From positions 1 through 45,542 of the forward strand of contig JACRBA010000067.1 of assembly GCA_016213265.1 (NCBI GenBank): a stretch of 45,542 nt of DNA, read 5' to 3'. Origin of the DNA: Burkholderiales bacterium (GTDB lineage Bacteria > Pseudomonadota > Gammaproteobacteria > Burkholderiales > Burkholderiaceae_C). A program made the translations under genes and the position numbers. This document shows positions 34,315 to 44,699 of the stretch, in pieces (the stretch's first letter is position 1; every line of letters begins with the position of its first letter). The notes under the pieces were generated by a model that was not told the DNA's origin, searched no databases, and worked only from the letters and a program-made list of their open reading frames with translations.

Positions 34315-34740
34315 ATGGGAATGAGCGTTGGCTCCGCCGCCGAAGACGACGTGATGGTCGAGATGAACACCACGCCGCTCATCGACGTGATGCTGGTGCT
34401 GCTGATCATGTTCATCATCACCATTCCGGTGCAGACGCACGCGGTGAAGATGAACATGCCGGTGAACTCGAACAACCCGCCACCACCCACCCCGCCGGAG
34501 ATCGTGCGCATCGACGTCGACTTCGACGGTGCGATCACCTGGAACGGCGAGCTGGTCACCAGCCGTGGCGACCTGCAGGCCCGCCTGTACCGCACCGGCC
34601 TGATGCCCGACCAGCCCGAGGTGCACCTGCGCCCGAACAAGCTGGTCACGTACAAGCACGTGGCCATGGTGATGGCCGAGGCCCAGCGACTGGGCGTCAC
34701 CAAGATCGGCATCGTCGGCAACGAGCAGTTCATGAACTGA
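34315..34740 (+). CDS. exbD: ExbD biopolymer transport protein, second copy
   Basis: 141 residues, with GAAAGGAAAC before ATG 34315. The span has Asp24 in TTPLIDVMLVLLIMF. The periplasmic part carries NSNNPPPPTPPEIVRIDVD, a Pro-rich insert absent from the first copy, and VHLRPNKLVTYKHVAMVMAEA. Two ExbDs with one ExbB suggest a mixed ExbB-ExbD-ExbD motor, or alternative motors for different receptors. Same operon as tonB and exbB. Confidence 0.94.
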   Translation: MGMSVGSAAEDDVMVEMNTTPLIDVMLVLLIMFIITIPVQTHAVKMNMPVNSNNPPPPTPPEIVRIDVDFDGAITWNGELVTSRGDLQARLYRTGLMPDQPEVHLRPNKLVTYKHVAMVMAEAQRLGVTKIGIVGNEQFMN

Positions 34741-34854
34741 CACCACGCCGCACGCGTCTTGCCGGGGATCGGCCGTCATATCGGTGCGATCCCCGTTGCG
34801 TTTAGGGGCTTCGCGGCCCAGCCTTCCTGTCCAGATTCCTTGGAACCCCCACCC

Positions 34855-36063
34855 ATGAAACACCTGCGTGCCCTCACCGTCGCCCTCGTCGCCGCCGGCT
34901 GCCTGAGCCTCGCCCAGGCGCAGAGCGTCCGCCCCGAAATCGGCAAGCCGCTGCAGCAGGCCGGCGAGCTGCTGCGCGCCGGCAAGGGCCGCGAGGCGCT
35001 GGCCAAGGTGCGCGAGGCCGAGGCCGTGGGCGGCAAGTCGGCCCATGAGCAGTTCCTGGTCGACCGCATGAAGGGCTCGGCGGCCCAGCGCGCCGGCGAC
35101 AACGCCACCGCGGCCCAGGCCTTCGAGGCCGCCTTCGCCAGCGGCAAGCTCAGCGGCGCCGAGCAGGCCCAGGTGGCCGAATCGCTGGCCTTCGCCTACT
35201 CGCAGACCGGCAACAACGCGAAGGCCCAGCAATGGGTGAGCAAGGCGCAATCGCTGGGCGCCAACAGCGCCTCGCTCAAGCAGCTGCAGAGCTACCTGCA
35301 GTCGCAGAGCGGCGACTATGGCGCCATCGCCAAGGACGCGGCCGCCGCCGTCTCCGCCGCCGAGCAGGCCGGCCGCCGCCCCGATGAAGGCGACCTGCTG
35401 CGCCTGGCCGACGCCTACCAGCGCCTGAACAACGGCGGCGCGCAGATCGCGACGCTCGAAAAGCTGGTGGCCCACTACCCCAAGAGGGACTACTGGGCCG
35501 CGCTGCTGGGCCGCCTGCCGCGCAAGGCCGGCTTCTCGGACCGCTTCGCGCTGGACGTGATGCGCCTGAAGCTGGCCACCGGCAACCTCAGCAAGACCGA
35601 CGAGTACATGGAGATGGCGCAGCTGGCGCTGCAGGCCGGTTACCCCGCCGAAGGCAAGGCCATCGTGGACAAGGGCTTTGCCGCCGGCGCCCTGGGCACA
35701 GGCGCCGAGGCGGAACGCCACAAGCGCCTGCAGGCCCTGGCCGTCAAGCAGGACGGCGAAGTGCGCGCGGGCCTCGACAAAGAGATCGCCGCGGCCAAGG
35801 CCGAGCGCACCGGCGACGCGCTGGTGCAGGTGGGCACCGTGGCGGTGAGCCTGGGCCAGGCCGAGCAGGGGGCGGATCTCATCCAGCAAGGCATCACCAA
35901 GGGCGGCCTGAAACGCCCCGAGGACGCCAAGCTGCGCCTCGGCCAGGCCCTGATGCAATCGCCCAAGACGCGCGCCAAGGGCGTGCAGGTGCTGCGCACC
36001 GTGCAGGGTACCGACGGCGCCGCCGACGTGGCGCGCCTGAGCGCGGTCGCCCTCGGCCAGTGA
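34855..36063 (+). CDS. Periplasmic tetratricopeptide-repeat protein of the TonB cluster
   Basis: 402 residues from ATG 34855. Signal peptide 1-22 ending in AQA. The rest is almost entirely helical Ala-rich repeats in TPR style (EALAKVREAEAVGG, LAFAYSQTGNNAKAQQWV, LADAYQRLNNGGAQIATLEKL). In Burkholderiales such proteins often follow exbD genes and may scaffold or tune the TonB machine; that is inference. It is 114 nt after exbD2. The stop overlaps the next start (GTGA). Confidence 0.8.
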   Translation: MKHLRALTVALVAAGCLSLAQAQSVRPEIGKPLQQAGELLRAGKGREALAKVREAEAVGGKSAHEQFLVDRMKGSAAQRAGDNATAAQAFEAAFASGKLSGAEQAQVAESLAFAYSQTGNNAKAQQWVSKAQSLGANSASLKQLQSYLQSQSGDYGAIAKDAAAAVSAAEQAGRRPDEGDLLRLADAYQRLNNGGAQIATLEKLVAHYPKRDYWAALLGRLPRKAGFSDRFALDVMRLKLATGNLSKTDEYMEMAQLALQAGYPAEGKAIVDKGFAAGALGTGAEAERHKRLQALAVKQDGEVRAGLDKEIAAAKAERTGDALVQVGTVAVSLGQAEQGADLIQQGITKGGLKRPEDAKLRLGQALMQSPKTRAKGVQVLRTVQGTDGAADVARLSAVALGQ

Positions 36064-37031
36064 GCGTGGCCCGCCCCGGGTGGCTGGAGCCGCTGGGCGA
36101 CGGCATCCACGCCATCGACACCGGCTTCCAGCGCGACCGCTTCGACGCCGCCTATCTGGTGGTGGACGGCGGCCGCGCCGCCTTCATCGACACGGGCACG
36201 CGCCACGCCCTCCCCCGCCTGCTCGGTGCGCTTTCGTGCCTCGGCCTCGGGGTGGATACCGTCGATTGGGTGATCCCCACGCACGTGCACCTCGACCACG
36301 CGGGCGGCGTGGGCCCACTCATGCAGGCCCTGCCTGCGGCCACCTTGCTGGTGCACCCGCGCGGTGCCCGGCACATGATCGACCCGAGCGCGCTCTACCA
36401 GGGCGCGATGGCCGTCTATGGCCAGGCCGAGATGGACCGGGCCTATGGCGAGCTGGTCGGCGTGGACGCGTCGCGCGTGCGCACCAGCGAGGACGGCATG
36501 TCGGTCCCGCTCGGGCAGCGCCATCTCGAACTTATCGACACACCCGGCCACGCGCTGCACCACCACTGCATCTGGGACCCGGTGTCGCGCGGCTGGTTCA
36601 CGGGCGACACCTTCGGGCTGTCGTACCGCGAGTTCGACACCGCCGATGGCCGCGCGTGGATCCAGCCCACCACCACACCGGTGCAGTTCCAGCCGGGCCC
36701 CTTGCGCCAGTCCATCGAGCGGCTGCTGGCGCGCTCGCCCGCCTGCATGTACCTCACCCATTACGGCCGTGTGCAGGACGTGCCCGCGCTGGGCGCCCAG
36801 CTGCTGAGCCTGCTGGACGAGGTGGTCACCCTCGGCCGTTGCCTGGCGCCGATGGCCGACCCGGCGGCGCGCCACGCGGCCCTGAGCGAGGGCCTGCGCC
36901 AGCTCTACCGCCGCAGCCTGCGCGCCCACGGCTGCACGCTCCCCGAGGCGCGCATCGACGAGCTGCTGGCGCTCGATGTGGAACTCAACGCCCAGGGCAT
37001 GGGCGTGTGGCTGGACCGCGAGGCGCGGTGA
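36060..37031 (+). CDS. MBL-fold metallohydrolase
   Basis: 323 residues from GTG 36060, overlapping the TPR stop as GTGA. Metal-binding motif THVHLDHAGG, then DTPGHALHHHC, FTGDTFG and YLTHYGR give the complete set of His/Asp ligands. Length and layout match glyoxalase-II-like or quinolone/lactone hydrolase relatives; the substrate cannot be named. It is the last gene of the plus-strand run and converges on eda, with only about 20 nt between stops and no terminator visible. Confidence 0.88.
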   Translation: MSVARPGWLEPLGDGIHAIDTGFQRDRFDAAYLVVDGGRAAFIDTGTRHALPRLLGALSCLGLGVDTVDWVIPTHVHLDHAGGVGPLMQALPAATLLVHPRGARHMIDPSALYQGAMAVYGQAEMDRAYGELVGVDASRVRTSEDGMSVPLGQRHLELIDTPGHALHHHCIWDPVSRGWFTGDTFGLSYREFDTADGRAWIQPTTTPVQFQPGPLRQSIERLLARSPACMYLTHYGRVQDVPALGAQLLSLLDEVVTLGRCLAPMADPAARHAALSEGLRQLYRRSLRAHGCTLPEARIDELLALDVELNAQGMGVWLDREAR

Positions 37032-37052
37032 ACGCCCGCGGCGCCGCCGCCC

Positions 37053-37685
37053 TCAGGCCGCCGCCCCGCGCAGCGCGGCCGCCTCGGCGGCCAGCCGACG
37101 CACGCGGTCCCAGTCACCGCTCCGCACGGCGTCGGCCGGCGTAAGCCAGGAGCCGCCACAGACGGCCACGTTGGCCAGCCCCAGGAACTGCGGCGCACTG
37201 TCGAGGGTGATGCCACCCGTGGGGCAGAACACCACGTCGGGGAACGGGCCGGCGAGCGACTTCAGCATCGGCACGCCGCCGGCGGCCACGGCCGGGAAGA
37301 ATTTCAGGAACGACAGCCCGTCGTCCTGGGCGGCCATCACTTCGCTCGCCGTGGCCACGCCCGGCAGCAGGGGCAGGCCGATGTCGCGGCATGCCGCACC
37401 CAACGCCGGCGTGTAACCGGGGCTCACTGCGAAAGCCGCCCCGGCATCACGGGCTGCGCGCGCATCCGCCGCGGTGCGCACCGTGCCCGCGCCCACGATG
37501 GCTTCGGGCACCTCGCGCACCATGGACGAAATCGCCGCCAGCGCCGCAGGCGTACGCAGTGTCACCTCGCGCTCCTTCACGCCACCGGCCACGAGGGCCC
37601 GGGCGAGCGGCACCGCGTCCTCCACGCGCTCGACGACGATGACGGGAATGACGGGGCCGTGCGTGGCCAGTTCGCGGGTGTCCAT
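37053..37685 (-). CDS. eda: 2-keto-3-deoxy-6-phosphogluconate aldolase
   Basis: 210 residues from ATG 37685 (GAGGA 5 nt upstream; GTG 37697 is possible but lies inside the edd stop). It splits KDPG into pyruvate and glyceraldehyde 3-phosphate, the last step of the Entner-Doudoroff pathway. Catalytic Glu40 in REVTLRTP and Schiff-base Lys128 in LKFFPA are present, as are GAGTV and CPTGGI. It follows edd by 8 nt and shares its promoter. Confidence 0.95.
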   Translation of the reverse strand: MDTRELATHGPVIPVIVVERVEDAVPLARALVAGGVKEREVTLRTPAALAAISSMVREVPEAIVGAGTVRTAADARAARDAGAAFAVSPGYTPALGAACRDIGLPLLPGVATASEVMAAQDDGLSFLKFFPAVAAGGVPMLKSLAGPFPDVVFCPTGGITLDSAPQFLGLANVAVCGGSWLTPADAVRSGDWDRVRRLAAEAAALRGAAA

Positions 37686-37693
37686 GGGGTTCC

Positions 37694-39517
<1,824 letters not shown>

Positions 39518-39563
39518 GGGCACAGGCACGGGCGCCGGGCGCCCGGAAGTAACTCAGGGTTCG

Positions 39564-39592
39564 ATTATCAGGTAACCTGGTTACATGGTCAA
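39564..39592 (-). promoter_or_regulatory. Sigma-70 promoter of edd-eda
   Basis: On the minus strand: TTGACC (39,592-39,587), exactly 17 bp, GATAAT (39,569-39,564). Each hexamer matches consensus at five of six positions. Start expected near 39,557, about 40 nt before the edd ATG. Confidence 0.85.
39569..39584. promoter_or_regulatory. Overlapping palindromic operator inside the edd promoter spacer
   Basis: Two perfect palindromes overlap: CAGGTAACCTG (39,569-39,579) and GTAACCTGGTTAC (39,572-39,584). They fill the spacer between -35 and -10, where a bound repressor would block RNA polymerase. The GGT-ACC arms resemble GntR- or LacI-family sites; the regulator gene is not in the window. Confidence 0.75.
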
Positions 39593-39626
39593 ACCGCGGC
39601 CACCTAGACCTGCCCCCACCGGCAAT

Positions 39627-40247
39627 TCACGCGCGCAGCCCGGCGCTGGGCGGTGACGGGCGAAGACGTGCCAGGCCCGCCAGCCCGGCCGCGGTGTCGG
39701 TGTCCAGCAGCACGCCAGCGTCCTCCACCTCCACCGCCTGGCCCGGAAAGCGGGCCAGCAGGCGGCGGGGGCCCTGGTCGGCAGGCAGGCGCACCAGCTC
39801 GGAAAACAGCTCCGCGCCGAAGCCGATCGGGTGGCCCTGCCGGCCCCGGTGCTGGGCATAGACCACAGACTGCGTGGCCAGCGCCTCGGCCACGCGCAGC
39901 AGCGTGGACGGCTGCACCATGGGCATGTGGGCGGGCAGCAGCAGCCACCCCCCCGGCCCTGGGCGCGCCGCCACGCCCGCGGCCACCGCCTCGCCCAGGC
40001 GCGGCATGCCGGCGCACGCGTCGGCCAACTCGACGATGTCCCGCCGCGCCACCTGGTCGGCCACGTCCGGCGAGAAGCGGGCGGTGGTCACCACCACCAG
40101 CGGCAGGCCACTGGCCAGCACGTTGCGCACGGTGGCCGACAGCACGCTGCCTCCCTCCCAGGGCTCGGCCAGCGGGTGGCGGGTGCCGGTGGCGCCGGTG
40201 CCGCGCGCGACACCCAACAGGATCAAGGTGGGCGGGGTGAGTGTCAT
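39627..40247 (-). CDS. MobA-like nucleotidyltransferase
   Basis: 206 residues from ATG 40247. The fold-typical second half is clear: GGWLLLPAHMPMVQPSTL (the LxDxPxV-type motif with His for Asp), GRQGHPIGFGAELF, and VLLDTDTAAGLAGL. The N-terminal nucleotide loop, normally LAAGxGxRMG, is degenerate here (LGVARGTGATGTRH). Relatives transfer CMP or GMP to molybdopterin. The altered loop and the PAHMP motif raise doubt about activity. Divergent from pdxH. Confidence 0.7.
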   Translation of the reverse strand: MTLTPPTLILLGVARGTGATGTRHPLAEPWEGGSVLSATVRNVLASGLPLVVVTTARFSPDVADQVARRDIVELADACAGMPRLGEAVAAGVAARPGPGGWLLLPAHMPMVQPSTLLRVAEALATQSVVYAQHRGRQGHPIGFGAELFSELVRLPADQGPRRLLARFPGQAVEVEDAGVLLDTDTAAGLAGLARLRPSPPSAGLRA

Positions 40248-40380
40248 TCGCTCTGGGTGCAGGCCGGTCCCCGAAGCGAGGGCGTGCCGCGGAAACGCAC
40301 GCCTAGGATGGGTGCGAAGGCCGATGGCCGACAGTCGGACGATCACCTAAGGCCTTGCCCGGGGGACCGCCCTCGCCGCC

Positions 40381-40386
40381 TACACT
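40381..40386 (+). promoter_or_regulatory. -10 element TACACT directly before pdxH
   Basis: TACACT ends 6 nt before ATG 40393, which would put the transcription start at or next to the start codon (leaderless mRNA). A possible -35 TTGCCC is 20 bp upstream, longer than ideal. Confidence 0.5.
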
Positions 40387-40392
40387 TCGGGG

Positions 40393-41028
40393 ATGGACGA
40401 CCTCGCAGCCCTGCGCAAGAGCTATGAACGGGCCGAGTTGGATGAATCCGCCTCGGCCGACGATCCCCTGCAGCAGTTCTCGCGCTGGCTGCACGAGGCG
40501 ATGGATGCACGCATCCCCGAGCCGAACGCCATGACGGTGGCCACCGTCGGGCCGGACGGCCGCCCCTCCACGCGCATCGTGCTCATCAAGGGCTTCGACG
40601 AGAGGGGCATCGTCTGGTACACCAACTACGGCAGCCGCAAGGGGCGCGAGCTCGCGGCCCATCCGTTCGCCGCCCTGCAGTTCCACTGGGTCGAGCTGGA
40701 GCGCGTGGTGCGCATCGAAGGTGCCGTGGCGCGCACCAGCGACGAGGAATCCGACGCCTACTTCCACTCGCGCCCGCTCGACTCCCGGCTGGGCGCGTGG
40801 GCGTCGCCGCAGAGCGAGGTGATCAGCTCACGCGCGGTGCTGGTGGCCAACGCCGCGAAGGCCGCTGCGCAACACGGCCTGAAGCCACCCCGCCCGCCGC
40901 ACTGGGGCGGCTTCCGGCTGTCGCCCGACCGCTGGGAGTTCTGGCAGGGCCGCAAGTCGCGCCTGCACGACCGGCTGCGTTACCGGCTGGACGGCGGCCG
41001 GTGGCTGCGCGAGCGCCTCGCCCCGTGA
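40393..41028 (+). CDS. pdxH: Pyridoxamine 5'-phosphate oxidase
   Basis: 211 residues. It uses FMN to oxidise pyridoxine/pyridoxamine 5'-phosphate to pyridoxal 5'-phosphate, the cofactor needed by GlyA at the other end of the region. Motifs: [30 protein letters not shown]-like [53 protein letters not shown], ending with the usual Arg-rich tail. Full length. It may be translated from a leaderless mRNA. It converges on msrA with 17 nt between stops. Confidence 0.95.
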   Translation: MDDLAALRKSYERAELDESASADDPLQQFSRWLHEAMDARIPEPNAMTVATVGPDGRPSTRIVLIKGFDERGIVWYTNYGSRKGRELAAHPFAALQFHWVELERVVRIEGAVARTSDEESDAYFHSRPLDSRLGAWASPQSEVISSRAVLVANAAKAAAQHGLKPPRPPHWGGFRLSPDRWEFWQGRKSRLHDRLRYRLDGGRWLRERLAP

Positions 41029-41045
41029 AGAGGCCCTGAGGCAGG

Positions 41046-41600
41046 TCAGGCGCGCTGCAAGGCCGCGAAGGTGCGGCGGAACTTGTCGACCTTGGGCGCG
41101 ACCACGTAGGCGCAGTAGCCCTGCTCAGGGTGGTTGGCGAAGTAGTGGCGGTGGTACGCCTCCGCCGGCCAGTAGTTGCGTTCGGGTGCCAGCTCCGTCA
41201 CCACACGCCCGCCCGTGGCGGCATTCACCTCGGCCAGCACCTCACGCGCGACGGCGGCCTGGCGATCGTCGTGCACATAGATGCCCGAGCGGTACTGCGG
41301 CCCCACGTCGTTGCCCTGGCGGTTCAGCGTGGTGGGGTCGTGCACCGCGAAGAACACCTCCAGCAGCTGGCGCAGGCTCACCTGTTCGGGGTCGAACACC
41401 ACGCGCACCACTTCCGCATGGCCGGTGTCGCCCCGGCACACCTGCTCGTAGCTCGGCTGCGGCACCTGCCCGTTGCTGTAGCCCGGCTCGACCTGCTGCA
41501 CCCCTCGGACCTGCTCGTAGACCGCCTCCAGGCACCAGAAGCAGCCGCCGGCGAGCGTGATCGTCTGCGAGGCAGGGGTCGGCGGGTGGTCGGCGGACAT
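41046..41600 (-). CDS. msrA: Peptide methionine (S)-S-oxide reductase
   Basis: 184 residues from ATG 41600, with AAGGAA upstream. It repairs oxidised methionine in proteins. Catalytic Cys20 in GGCFWC; the family stretch EQVRGVQQVEPGYSNG and CRGDTGHAEVVRVVFDP follow, then YRSGIYVHDDRQ. No signal peptide, so cytoplasmic. Usual length. Fits the oxidative-stress theme of the window. Confidence 0.95.
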   Translation of the reverse strand: MSADHPPTPASQTITLAGGCFWCLEAVYEQVRGVQQVEPGYSNGQVPQPSYEQVCRGDTGHAEVVRVVFDPEQVSLRQLLEVFFAVHDPTTLNRQGNDVGPQYRSGIYVHDDRQAAVAREVLAEVNAATGGRVVTELAPERNYWPAEAYHRHYFANHPEQGYCAYVVAPKVDKFRRTFAALQRA

Positions 41601-41722
41601 GGCGTTCCTTGGGGTTTCTTGCGTCGGAGGCGGGGCGGGCGAACCGGCTGGGGCCGGGTGCGCCCGTGCCTGGATTCTCCGGGCCGCCGCCTCGGCATGC
41701 CCGCGCAGGGCCTATAACGACG

Positions 41723-41756
41723 AAGCCCCTCCGGTCCCGCGAGGGTGGAGGGGCTT
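41723..41756 (-). terminator. Strong stem-loop, probable terminator after ubiD
   Basis: AAGCCCCTCC (41,723-41,732) pairs with GGAGGGGCTT (41,747-41,756), and the loop can form an inner CCC/GGG pairing. Read on the minus strand it is followed by CGTCGTTAT, a poor T-tract. It lies about 180 nt past the ubiD stop and could also stop read-through into msrA. Confidence 0.55.
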
Positions 41757-41839
41757 GTGAGCGGCGTGGCCGCTCAACATGGCGCTCTGGCGGAAAGTGG
41801 GCCGGGGCGCCGTTGGCGCTGGAATTGCGCCTTGGGTGG

Positions 41840-41856
41840 TTGCCTCATCGAGGCAA
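41840..41856 (-). terminator. Short stem-loop downstream of ubiD
   Basis: TTGCCTC and GAGGCAA form a perfect 7-bp stem with a 3-nt loop, 76 nt past the ubiD stop. No T-tract. Confidence 0.35.
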
Positions 41857-41931
41857 GACCAGTGTGCGCCGCCGGGCCCCCGCGATCAAGTGGCTTTACA
41901 CAGGTATCCAGTGGGCTGGACGGCGCGACGC

Positions 41932-43482
41932 TCAGCGAAGCAGCGCCTCGACGAGGCCCGCCATGCGGGAGGACACGGCAGGGTCCATCTGGATGGTGCG
42001 GCCCCATTCGCGCGAGGTCTCGCCCGGCCACTTGTTCGTGGCGTCGAGCCCCATCTTGCCGCCCAGGCCGCTGACCGGCGAGGCGAAGTCCAGGTAGTCG
42101 ATCGGCGTGTCACCCACCAGCGTGGTGTCGCGCACTGGGTCCATCCGCGTGGTGATGGCCCACACCACCTCCTTCCAGTCGCGGATGTCCACGTCGTCGT
42201 CGGTCACCACGATGAACTTGGTGTACATGAACTGGCGCAGGAAGCTCCACAGGCCGAACATCAATCGCTTGGCATGCCCGGGGTAGCTCTTGCGGATGGA
42301 GATCACCGCCATGCGGTAGCTGCAGCCCTCGGGCGGGAGATAGAAGTCGGTGATCTCGGGAAACTGCTTCTGCAGGATCGGCACGAACACCTCGTTCAGC
42401 GCCACGCCCAGCACGGCCGGCTCGTCCGGCGGCTTGCCGGTGTAGGTGGAGTGGTAGATGGGATCGCGCCGGTGGGTGAGGCGGCTCACCTCGAACACCG
42501 GGAACCAGTCCTGTTCGTTGTAGTAGCCGGTGTGGTCGCCGAAGGGGCCCTCCAGGGCGTGCAGGTAGCCACCCACCTCCTTGAGCGGCACGCCCAGCTC
42601 GCTGCGCCCCTCGAACCCCGGGGGGGCTGGGGGGATGTGGCCTTCGAGGACCAGCTCGGCGGTCGCGGGCACCTGCAGCTTCAGGTCACCCTCCCCCACG
42701 GCACTGTCGGCCAGTTCGGTGCGGCCCCCGCGCAGCAGGCCGGCGAACTGGTACTCGGACAAGGTGTCCGGCACGGGGGTCACGGCGCCAAGGGTCGTCG
42801 CCGGGTCGGCCCCCACCGCGACCGCAATGGGAAACGGCACGCCGGGGTTCAGCCTCGCGAAATCGCGGAAGTCGAGCGCGCCGCCGCGGTGGGCCAGCCA
42901 CCGCATGATGAGCTGGCGCCGTCCGATCACCTGCTGGCGGTAGATGCCGAGGTTCTGTCGCGTGCGCGGCCGTGGCGCCGTGCGCGGCCCCCGGGTGATC
43001 ACGAGCCCCCAGGTGAGCAGCGGGCCGGCGTCGCCCGGCCAGCAGTGCTGGATGGGCCAGCGCGACAGGTCGACCTCCGGCCCCGGCACCACCACCTCCT
43101 GGCACGCCGGATGCCCCACGCGCGCCGGCTTCATGTCCCACACCGCCTTGGCCATGTCCCACAGCTTGCCCGCCTCGCGCAGCGACGCCGGGGGCTCCGG
43201 TTCCTTCAGCGCCGCGAGCAGCCGGCCCACGTCCCGCAACTGCGACACGTCCTCGGCCCCCATGCCCAGCGCCACGCGCCGTGGCGTGCCGAACAGGTTG
43301 ACCAGCGCGGTCTGGGTGAAACCTGGCACGTTCTCCAGCAGGAGGGCCGGCCCACCGGCGCGCAGCACCTGGTCGGCGAGTGCCGTCATCTCAAGCCGGG
43401 GCGCGACGGGCGCCGACAGGCGACGCAGTTCTCCCCGGCCTTCCAGGCCGTGGATGAAATCACGGAGGTCGCGATACTTCAT
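41932..43482 (-). CDS. ubiD: UbiD-family 4-hydroxy-3-polyprenylbenzoate decarboxylase
   Basis: 516 residues from ATG 43482. It decarboxylates the quinone-ring precursor in ubiquinone synthesis, using prenylated FMN. Family motifs: [19 protein letters not shown] start, [45 protein letters not shown], and the active-site [12 protein letters not shown], followed by [13 protein letters not shown]. Typical UbiD has about 490-520 residues, so it is full length. Head-to-head with the lytic transglycosylase gene. Confidence 0.95.
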   Translation of the reverse strand: MKYRDLRDFIHGLEGRGELRRLSAPVAPRLEMTALADQVLRAGGPALLLENVPGFTQTALVNLFGTPRRVALGMGAEDVSQLRDVGRLLAALKEPEPPASLREAGKLWDMAKAVWDMKPARVGHPACQEVVVPGPEVDLSRWPIQHCWPGDAGPLLTWGLVITRGPRTAPRPRTRQNLGIYRQQVIGRRQLIMRWLAHRGGALDFRDFARLNPGVPFPIAVAVGADPATTLGAVTPVPDTLSEYQFAGLLRGGRTELADSAVGEGDLKLQVPATAELVLEGHIPPAPPGFEGRSELGVPLKEVGGYLHALEGPFGDHTGYYNEQDWFPVFEVSRLTHRRDPIYHSTYTGKPPDEPAVLGVALNEVFVPILQKQFPEITDFYLPPEGCSYRMAVISIRKSYPGHAKRLMFGLWSFLRQFMYTKFIVVTDDDVDIRDWKEVVWAITTRMDPVRDTTLVGDTPIDYLDFASPVSGLGGKMGLDATNKWPGETSREWGRTIQMDPAVSSRMAGLVEALLR

Positions 43483-43515
43483 AATCTATGGTTATTAGAG
43501 CGGCAACCCTTATCC

Positions 43516-43545
43516 TTGACCGGTTATTTCCAGCCTTCCTACAAT
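43516..43545 (+). promoter_or_regulatory. Sigma-70 promoter facing the lytic transglycosylase gene
   Basis: TTGACC (43,516-43,521), 18-bp spacer, TACAAT (43,540-43,545). Start expected near 43,552, giving a leader of about 210 nt. Its -10 overlaps a TCCTACA element. Confidence 0.75.
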
Positions 43546-43760
43546 GCGCCGCGATTGAGATCCGGGTTTACCCCCGCCGCCCTGGAGAGGCACTTCTGAA
43601 CGGGTAAACGCCCCGCCCTGCCGCCGGCCCGCCGACCCTGCTTCGGTGCGTCTTTGCGAGGTGGCAGCCGATTATCGCCAGCCCCGGGCGTGGGGCCGGG
43701 CCCCCTCGACGGGCCCGCCACGCCAACCACGGCGCTGGCGCGAACGATGAAAGGATGGAC

Positions 43761-44672
43761 ATGACCGAGCCCCATTGGTGGCTGCGCATGGCCCAGGCCG
43801 CCCGCCGCTCCGGCGGGATCTTCCTGCGTGACGTGGGCCACGGCCTGCTGGACGTCAGCCACAACATGCTGGCCCTGCTCGGCCTGCTGGTCGTCGCCGC
43901 CGTGGTCTTCGCAGGTGGCCGCGCCGACCTGCGCCACGCGGTGGAGCAGCGCGCCCTGGACTGGCTGCAGCAGCGCCACGCCCCCCGCGTCGAGGAACTG
44001 GCCTTCGTGGCCGAGCCCGACGGGCCCGAATCGGCCGCGCTGGCCCAGGCGCTGGCGGCCGACCCGGCCGACCTCAACCGCCAGCAGGCGGCCGTGGCCA
44101 AGTGGCTGTCGCGCCGCTACCGCGTCGCGCCCGAGCCCGTGGCCCGTCTGGTGCAGGAAGCCTGGGCCGTCGGCCAGCGGGCCAAGCTGGAGCCCACGCT
44201 GATCCTGGCCGTGATGGCCATCGAATCGCGTTTCAACCCCTTCGCGCAGAGCTCCGTGGGTGCCCAGGGCCTGATGCAGGTGATGACACGCGTGCACGAC
44301 GACAAGTACGAGGTCTTCGGGGGCCGCCTGGCCGCCTTCGACCCGGTGACCAACCTGCGCGTCGGCGTGCAGGTGCTCAAGGAGTGCATCGCGCGCGCCG
44401 GCAGTCTCGAAGCCGGCCTCAAGTACTACGTGGGCAGCGCCAACGCGGCCGACGACGGCGGCTACGCGGCCAAGGTGCTGGCCGAGCACCGCCACCTGGC
44501 CCGCGTGGCCGCGGGTGAGACCGTGCCAGTGTCCGCCCCCCTGGTGGTGAGCGAGCCCGCCGTGGCCGAGCGCAGCACGCCGGCCGTGCCGGTCGGCGCC
44601 GGCAGTGCGGCCGCCGGGCGGGACACCGCCCCGCTGGCACCGGCGGCCGACAAGGTGGCGCTGGCCGGCTGA
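43761..44672 (+). CDS. Lytic transglycosylase (Slt-type, membrane-anchored)
   Basis: 303 residues from ATG 43761 (AAGGA 5 nt upstream; ATG 43755 would add two). One N-terminal span near residues 31-50 (MLALLGLLVVAAVVFAGG) follows a basic cytoplasmic stretch. The catalytic domain at about 130-240 has Glu155 in AIESRFNPFA, then GAQGLMQVM and LKYYVGSANA. It cuts peptidoglycan glycan strands, forming 1,6-anhydromuropeptides. The C-terminal 60 residues are Ala/Val/Pro-rich and probably disordered. The long leader from 43,552 may carry control; a GTTTACCC/GGGTAAAC inverted repeat lies there. Confidence 0.92.
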   Translation: MTEPHWWLRMAQAARRSGGIFLRDVGHGLLDVSHNMLALLGLLVVAAVVFAGGRADLRHAVEQRALDWLQQRHAPRVEELAFVAEPDGPESAALAQALAADPADLNRQQAAVAKWLSRRYRVAPEPVARLVQEAWAVGQRAKLEPTLILAVMAIESRFNPFAQSSVGAQGLMQVMTRVHDDKYEVFGGRLAAFDPVTNLRVGVQVLKECIARAGSLEAGLKYYVGSANAADDGGYAAKVLAEHRHLARVAAGETVPVSAPLVVSEPAVAERSTPAVPVGAGSAAAGRDTAPLAPAADKVALAG

Positions 44673-44686
44673 GCCGACGGGGCCGG

Positions 44687-44692
44687 CTACAC
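44687..44692 (+). promoter_or_regulatory. -10 element TACACT upstream of the glyA riboswitch
   Basis: TACACT places the transcription start near 44,699, exactly where the riboswitch begins. The extended context CTACACT is close to the RpoS-type CTATACT. No convincing -35 is seen. Confidence 0.5.
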
Positions 44693-44699
44693 TAGCGCC

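Larger units (their letters stand above)
41601..41931. other. 331-nt intergenic region between ubiD and msrA
   Basis: No gene seen. It contains a 10-bp stem-loop (41,723-41,756) and a smaller one, TTGCCTC-ATC-GAGGCAA (41,840-41,856). The remainder has no ORF with recognisable sequence. Confidence 0.65.

Noticed and set aside
43483-43515. Minus-strand promoter for ubiD
   Set aside because: A TTGCCG is present, but no -10 lies at 16-18 bp that does not overlap the start codon.
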